Assembly (NCBI GenBank): GCA_021234155.1
Contig: JAJEKV010000084.1
Coordinates: 1,302,001 to 1,366,000, forward strand
Length of the DNA stretch: 64,000 bases
Direction of reading: 5' to 3'
From: Isoetes taiwanensis
Lineage: Eukaryota > Streptophyta > Lycopodiopsida > Isoetales > Isoetaceae
Position numbers and translations under genes: made by a program
The notes under the pieces: model-generated
What the model was told of the DNA's origin: nothing
Databases searched by the model: none
What the model saw: the letters and a program-made list of their open reading frames with translations, nothing else
Shown here: piece by piece, positions 58,210-64,000 of the stretch
Layout of the letters: each line of letters begins with the position of its first letter
How positions within the stretch are numbered: the stretch's first letter is position 1

Positions 58210-61200
58210 ATGAGAGCCAAGAAGGCCAAGAAAGCCCCTGCTAAGGCCGCTGCGAAGAAAAAACAGCCTGCTGCGAAGAAAAAGCAACCTGATTTGCCCT
58301 CTGATCATGACGGCCAGGCAAAATTGGCGCCTTTGGACCCCCCCGCTCAAACGGCAGAAAAAGCTATGCCTAACCCAAAAATAGTAGAGCCTGGAGTCAA
58401 GGAACAAGATGTTCAAAATGCAGTTTTAGACAGTGGGCCTGGCTTAAATTCCAACAATGAGACGCGAAGTGCCTCAACGGCAGAATTACATGTTGAGGAA
58501 AAGGATACGCATTTGCAAGGTCAGACCGTGCTGATTGATGTTAAACAAAGCAATGAAGTTTTTAACAAAGAACTAGAAGGTGCATGCAGCAACAAAAGTG
58601 TAGGTAACAATGTTAACGATATCTCTGCTGCTTTTGCCACTGGTGAGCAAGTACCTGAGGTTGAAAATGATGTCAAAACTGCAGAAATTGATGAGACAGA
58701 TATAAATGATGAGATGAACATAAATGTAAATGTAAATGGGGCACCTGTGGATGAGATGCAAGAAATTCACTCCACAGGCATAGCAACTGGTCAGGCTACA
58801 GTATTTGATGACAAAATAATCGATGGAGCGCAAAATGCTGCAATAGATGAAAAATTTGGTGCTGTACCACATCATGATGAAAGTGATGTCCCTGATAGAA
58901 AATCTGAACAAGGAGGAGTAAATGATGCTATGGAGGTTGACAAAACTGGATCAAACATAAATGGGTTAGTTATAAATGAAGCCACTATAAAGGAGATGCA
59001 AGATTTTCCTCCTGGAAGCATGGGAGCTGGTCATACAGGAGACACAGCAAATGATGCCCAATTAGATGGAAAAGCGGATCATGTAGTGGAAGATGCTGCA
59101 ACTGATGAAAAACTCGATAGCATTGGTGGAAAAATTGAAGACTCTGCGCAAGGAAGTGTAAAGGGAGCAGAAAATGATGCTACGGAGATTGGAAGGACTG
59201 GAGACAACCATCAGATGTTAGTAAAAGGTCAGCTTGAAATTCTCAATCGTGAAGGAGATGCACACAATGTGCCAGAGTTGATGCTTGTTTCGGAAAGAAG
59301 AAAGCAGAAAAAGCTTGAATTATTTGTAGGGGGATTGGATAAAGAGGCTACGGAAGATGACTTGAAGCAAGTGTTTGGAAAAGCTGGAGAAATTACAGAG
59401 ATACGGTTAATGCGGAACCCACAGACTGGAAAAAACAAAGGATATGCATTCATCAGGTATGCAAATGCAGAACAAGCAAAACAAGCTGCAGAGGAGTTTG
59501 AGCATGTTGAGGTATGCATTCCATGATAATAATTGTTGGTATTATATTTTGGTGACATTGACAGAAGGAAACTAAGGCCATATTTGTCGTAGTAGTCATA
59601 TCCTCATAGATGGGAATTTCTCTTCATAGAGAACAGGTAGCATAAGTAAGTAGTACAAGTTCTATTGCAATCTCTAGGCTTCAGATGCTTGATATTGGAT
59701 CCATTAGCCATGCAAGCTATTGATTTTGGATGGGTTTCTGACTTCTTAACTTAATGCACATGTAAGACTGAAGTGATTCAAGCTGCAGGTTTGTGGCCGA
59801 ACATGTGGTGTGCTTCCTAGTGAAGAGAATGATATATTGTTTCTTGGCAACATCAGTAAGACTTGGAAAAGGGACAATGTACGTCAGTTGGCAATTTTTT
59901 CTTGATATAGCATCCTTCTTGATTGATGATGTTCTGGATGCAGGTTATGGAGACCCTTAACATTCTGGGGATTGATGGTTTAGATGAATTGACATTAATG
60001 GAGGACCCACAAAATGAAGGAAATAACAGAGGATTTGCATTTTTGGAATTTACAACACATAAAGATGCATTAAGGGCATTTAAGCGATTGCAAAGATCAG
60101 ATGCCGTGTTTGGTGGTGAGCGTTCTGCAAAAGTTGCTTGGGCACAACCGCTGAGTCAACCAGATGATGAGGTCATGTCACAGGTAAAATGCATGAACTT
60201 TGCATAGTAAGCTTCAAGTTATAAATCACTTTTTATTTATTTTTTTCAAGATGGGCCACAAACCTATTAAATCTTCTTCTTAGTTCATCCCATCAAATCT
60301 ACCAAGTTAAGCTGGCAAAAGTTTCTTTATCCTTGTGTCAAGTGTGGAATTTATCTGCCTGGCCTTGTCCTCCTAATGTTATTTTACAGAGATGAATTGT
60401 GCGAATAAAGCATGCATCATTGAACTTCTGGCAAGAGCATGGTGCAAATAGTATCTCAAGCATATCCTAACAGTTGAGATGCATCTATTGCATGAGTGGA
60501 GCAAAACCCTGTTAGGGATAACTAGTTTTTAGACCCAATATCCAACTTTGATGTAATACCATAAAAAATCATATTATGCATTTAAAGTTTTGCCGGTTTG
60601 CGGTAAAAATACATGCAGGTGAAATCAGTTTTTGTTGATGGAATGCCACCCCATTGGGATGAAGAGCGGGTGAAGGATCACTTTGGAAAATATGGGAAGG
60701 TGGAGCGAGTCGTGTTGGCCCGCAATATGTCATCTGCTAAAAGGAGGGATTTTGGTTTTGTCAACTATAGTACACGTGAAGCTGCATTAGCTTGCATTAA
60801 GGCTCTTAATAACATTGAAACTGTGGATGGCGATACCAAGGTATATTCTCTTAGGTTTTGATAAATTCATTGGGTTTATTTCTCTATGTTATGTATTGGT
60901 ATTTACAGATAAAGATGAGAGTTGAATTAGCAAAGCCACAATTGAAAAATAAGAACGTAAAAGGTGGCATTCGGGGGGGTTTCCGCCTTGGAAGGTTATC
61001 TGAAGGTATGTCCACTTTAGGAACTATACTTTGGAGGATATATTTTATAAAACATATGGAGAGCAAGGTACTGAAAACCTTCATTTTCAGGATTTGGTGG
61101 GAAAGACAGTAGCCTACGCAGATCTAATGCCAAGAACCGGAAAGACACAAGAGGTCAAAGAGGTAACACATGCCGTCTGGACATTAAGTATCTCAAACGT

Positions 61201-62030
61201 TTTATATAGATACTAGATAGAGCTTTTATATCTATTTGCAGCTTATCCTGGACATGCGCAAAACTTTGAGATAAGTCCAACCTTTTATGAGCCTGTTCAA
61301 GGAACGAAACGTCATTTTTCGTCTATGGTATAATACACTTTTGACTTGTTCCTTTTCTCAATCTTAATTTACTACGCTGATGAGTCCGAGATTTATTACA
61401 TAACAGCATGAGGATCTGAGGTATATGGACATCTGTCAGAGGGCTTCATCCCGTCAACGACTTGTGCACCCTGAGTTTGCAGTTGGGGGGCCGGGCATGC
61501 CCTTTTCTGATGGCGTTGCAAGGTCAGTTATTCCTTTTATGTTTTATCCAATCTTATGGAATAAATGAATCCCTATCTGATTTTTTGTTGTATTTTAGGG
61601 CTCCGTTTGGCCCATATGGTATCATGGGCCCTAATGCAGGGCCAGACACATTCATGGGTGGGTATGGGCAACAAGTTCAATTTTCAATGCATCATAGTCC
61701 AGGTTATGGTAAGGAATCCTCTTCATTTGTCTTGCCAATGTCTTATTACAGGATTCTGTTTTGTTTCCGAATGAATTTTAAATTGAAAGAAAGGAAACTT
61801 CCATATAGCATGTAGTTCTAATATACTTTGCAAAGCAGGTGCAAGCTTATATCCTGTCACTGCTACTGATGATTGGAATCTTCAGGTGCTAACAAGTTGA
61901 ATTAATGCTATAGTTCCTGAAAGGCATTGATGGACACTGATTTCTTTTGATTCTGCAGACGGCCATAGAACCACGCCAGCAGTGGCGACCTCAGAGTTCC
62001 TTTGGTACTGGATCACGTTATCGCCATTAA
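58210..62030 (+). CDS. three-RRM nucleolin/hnRNP-like RNA-binding protein (At2g44710 type), intact
   Basis: Eleven exons: 58210-59511, 59789-59878, 59944-60183, 60619-60840, 60909-61005, 61091-61162, 61242-61327, 61407-61522, 61599-61708, 61839-61885, 61959-62030. All introns are GT/AG, and phases close to 817 codons plus TAA, near the roughly 800 residues of the Arabidopsis homolog. Residues 1-30 are Lys/Ala-rich (likely nuclear/nucleolar targeting). Residues 60-365 are acidic and contain an 84-residue repeat. RRM1 starts near 369 (LELFVGGL, KGYAFIRY). RRM2 starts near 449 (ILFLGNIS, RGFAFLEF). RRM3 starts near 547 (VFVDGMPPHW, RDFGFVNY). The C-terminus is Gly/Arg/Tyr/Gln-rich (GPYGIMGPNAGPDTFMGGYG). 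It probably binds RNA or chromatin-associated RNA in the nucleus; the target is unknown. The ATG chosen is the first in the long frame, after a pyrimidine-rich leader. It is the only host gene here without damage. Confidence 0.93.
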
Positions 62031-64000
62031 CAAAGTATGCTATTTTTTCATTCTTACACATTTTTTAAACTGGAGATGAATAGAAGTTTTTGCCTGCACA
62101 TAACCATTTAAAGTCAGGAAACAAACATAAGCTCTGATGTTGGCATTCTTCATTTAATCTCGCTATCCTTCATACAGGTTAAAATTTTTGTTGGGGATGG
62201 AATACCATTTATGCTGTTCCAAGCCCCAAGACAAGCAGCTGCTTTGCCAAGTGATATTGTAATCAGTTGCTTCAAGCCGTGTTGTTTGAAATATCACAAC
62301 CACCTAAGCATGCTCCATACTTGGCCTAAAGCAACGTGAACTATGTTCTCACCACAAGACTGAAGTACTTCGAATCTCATACAGAAGGGCGTCACTAGTT
62401 AAACATTCAATTGCCAGTCCTTTGGCATTTCAAAAGCATAAGAATTTCACCCTTAATCGAGAATATCCAGACTGAATGCTTTATCTTGTTGGAGTACACA
62501 CCCTTAAAATGATCGATAGTAAGATGCACACGCTTCAATCTGCCCCAAATGTCATTGAAAGTTGTATTTCATTGGCGTGATGCTTCTATGAAATTGTGAT
62601 ATCAACTACAGTCTGATCATAATTTAATACTAAGCCTTTATTTTGCACCCATTTCAAATGAATGTAGCTATTTTGATGAGAATTAGTCATCTCAATCTTG
62701 TCTCTAATGTGGGATAATGAGAATTAGTAGTCTCAACTCAATCGTGTCAGGATAATGAAGCACTTGCATCTTTTAAAATGAAAGGCTGAATTGAAGTCTT
62801 GTTGTTGTTGTTTCTATCTCATCTGTTGGAATGTTATATGTAACTATGCTTGTCAGTGTAAGCTCATGCAGATAGTTGAAGAGCACTACCCTTTGGGAGG
62901 GTAATCCACTATGGGACGCATTTAATCAGGTATATCATCTTGCCTGCATAGTGAAAAGAGATCATGCCGCTTGCTTGTTTTGTTGCACTTGCTTGCTTTG
63001 TTGCAGTTTAATAATTTATCACTGCTGCATGTGCTTGTGGTTTTATGAGCAATGCATCCTAGGAAAGGTTCAGCTGTTATTTGTTTCCTGTCATGCAACC
63101 AATCCGGGGAGGATTAAACGTACCTTCTAATGCTTTTCTGGTCCTAATAAAATGTGACCACCCAATAACAATGTTCTAACTCAAATTAACTGGATAGGCA
63201 GTAATCCATTTGCTGATGTGCCTGCTAACTAAAACTCGCTAACCACAAATAACCTATTTTCATGTGTGCTTGGGTAATTTAGCCTCTTGTGTCATATGCC
63301 ATACTACTTATGGAAATAATATTAAGCAATAACAGGTAGACCAGAAAGGTCGAAATACGTGTGTTTGAAGACTTCTGTGTCACAATCCTTGTGAAGCCTG
63401 TTTCAGCAATAAAAAGGAAGGTAGAAAATGCGTCTAATAGTCTCTAGTCTAGCTCAATCTGTTTGTTGAACTCTCTCTTGATGTGCCATATCTGGTTAAA
63501 TACAACGGCTTTCAAAGTGAGATTTCATGATCAGGCAAAGCAAGAGATGAATAGGAAGGTTTAAAATGAACATGATGCAAGGCTTAAAATGAACATGCAA
63601 CATGTGATGTAGCTATTGCAGCTTTGCGCATTCCGTGAAATGAGCAAGCGCCTGTAAACACGATCCATGGAGCTCAATTTTGAAACAAGAACAGAGGAGA
63701 ACTAGGTGAATTGTTGGTCGGACTATTTTATTTGTCTTCCATCCATTCTCTATCTTGTTCTTCCAGAGAAGGGATACGCATGATTCAAAGAGAGGTAAGG
63801 CCGAAAGGGTAATTTAAGGCTTAAATTGGGCTTGTCAAGGATAGGTTGTCATGGTTACGGGGCAGGACGCAAGATGCAATGCCAACATTGTGCACGTTCA
63901 AGATTATTCACTGCTCACTGGTGATGGACTATATATACGCTCATGTACAAATTCACCATCGTTTTACTTTATTCCTTTTGAGCATATTTTTATTATCAAA
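62031..64000. other. 3' flank of the RRM gene
   Basis: Begins with the 3' UTR of the RRM gene. A GT-containing site soon after the stop and an acceptor-like site near 62178 suggest an optional UTR intron. No further gene is seen up to the window end. AATAAA-like signals exist (for example near 63146 and 63410), but which is used cannot be told. Confidence 0.4.

Noticed and set aside
58054..58416. Minus-strand frame over the start of the RRM gene
   Set aside because: Complement of the Lys/Ala-rich exon 1; no independent support.

Overview
The window is nuclear DNA of a land plant. It has introns with GT/AG borders, Ty3/gypsy and LINE retroelement remains, a plant-type three-RRM protein gene, a plant glutaminyl-tRNA synthetase remnant, and remnants of the plastid-division gene PARC6/CDP1. 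PARC6 is known from vascular plants, so a vascular plant is the likelier source. The species cannot be named from sequence alone. Only one host gene looks intact; the rest is mobile or duplicated DNA and gene debris.

Layout. Positions 1-40.4 kb hold three copies of one composite unit. Copy A (1-12436) is cut by the window edge. Copy B (about 17795-33271) is the most complete. Copy C (about 33823-40444) lacks the left part. The unit order is: 3' end of a minus-strand chromodomain Ty3/gypsy element (LTR, polypurine tract, chromodomain, integrase end); a minus-strand ORF resembling plant transposon domain DUF8039; a multi-exon plus-strand gene ending in a beta-class DNA-methyltransferase-like domain and a coiled coil; a long non-coding stretch; a LINE reverse-transcriptase fragment split by a 0.4-kb Mutator-like MITE; and a PARC6/CDP1 fragment (copies B and C). 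Between A and B lies a 17-exon glutaminyl-tRNA synthetase locus (13589-17004, minus) that has lost the exons between the HIGH motif and the segment just after the KMSKS-type loop.

Positions 40.4-58.2 kb are gene-poor and AT-rich. They contain two gypsy LTRs in inverted orientation (46.3-48.7 kb), a diverged relative of the DUF8039-like ORF (49.6-50.4 kb) and several short tandem repeats. Positions 58210-62030 hold an intact 11-exon gene for an 817-residue nucleolin/hnRNP-like RNA-binding protein (At2g44710 type), whose reading frame closes perfectly across all ten introns.

Two signals cut across the window. First, differences between the repeat copies concentrate at CAG/CTG/CCG words and alternate with blocks of near-perfect identity. 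This looks like methylation-linked long-read base-calling error plus uneven polishing, so many frameshifts here are suspect. Second, a short imperfect palindrome, GATYGC-N4-GCGATC, recurs in introns and spacers of the methyltransferase-like unit. The best candidate for something undescribed is that repeated DUF8039-like / methyltransferase-like gene pair.
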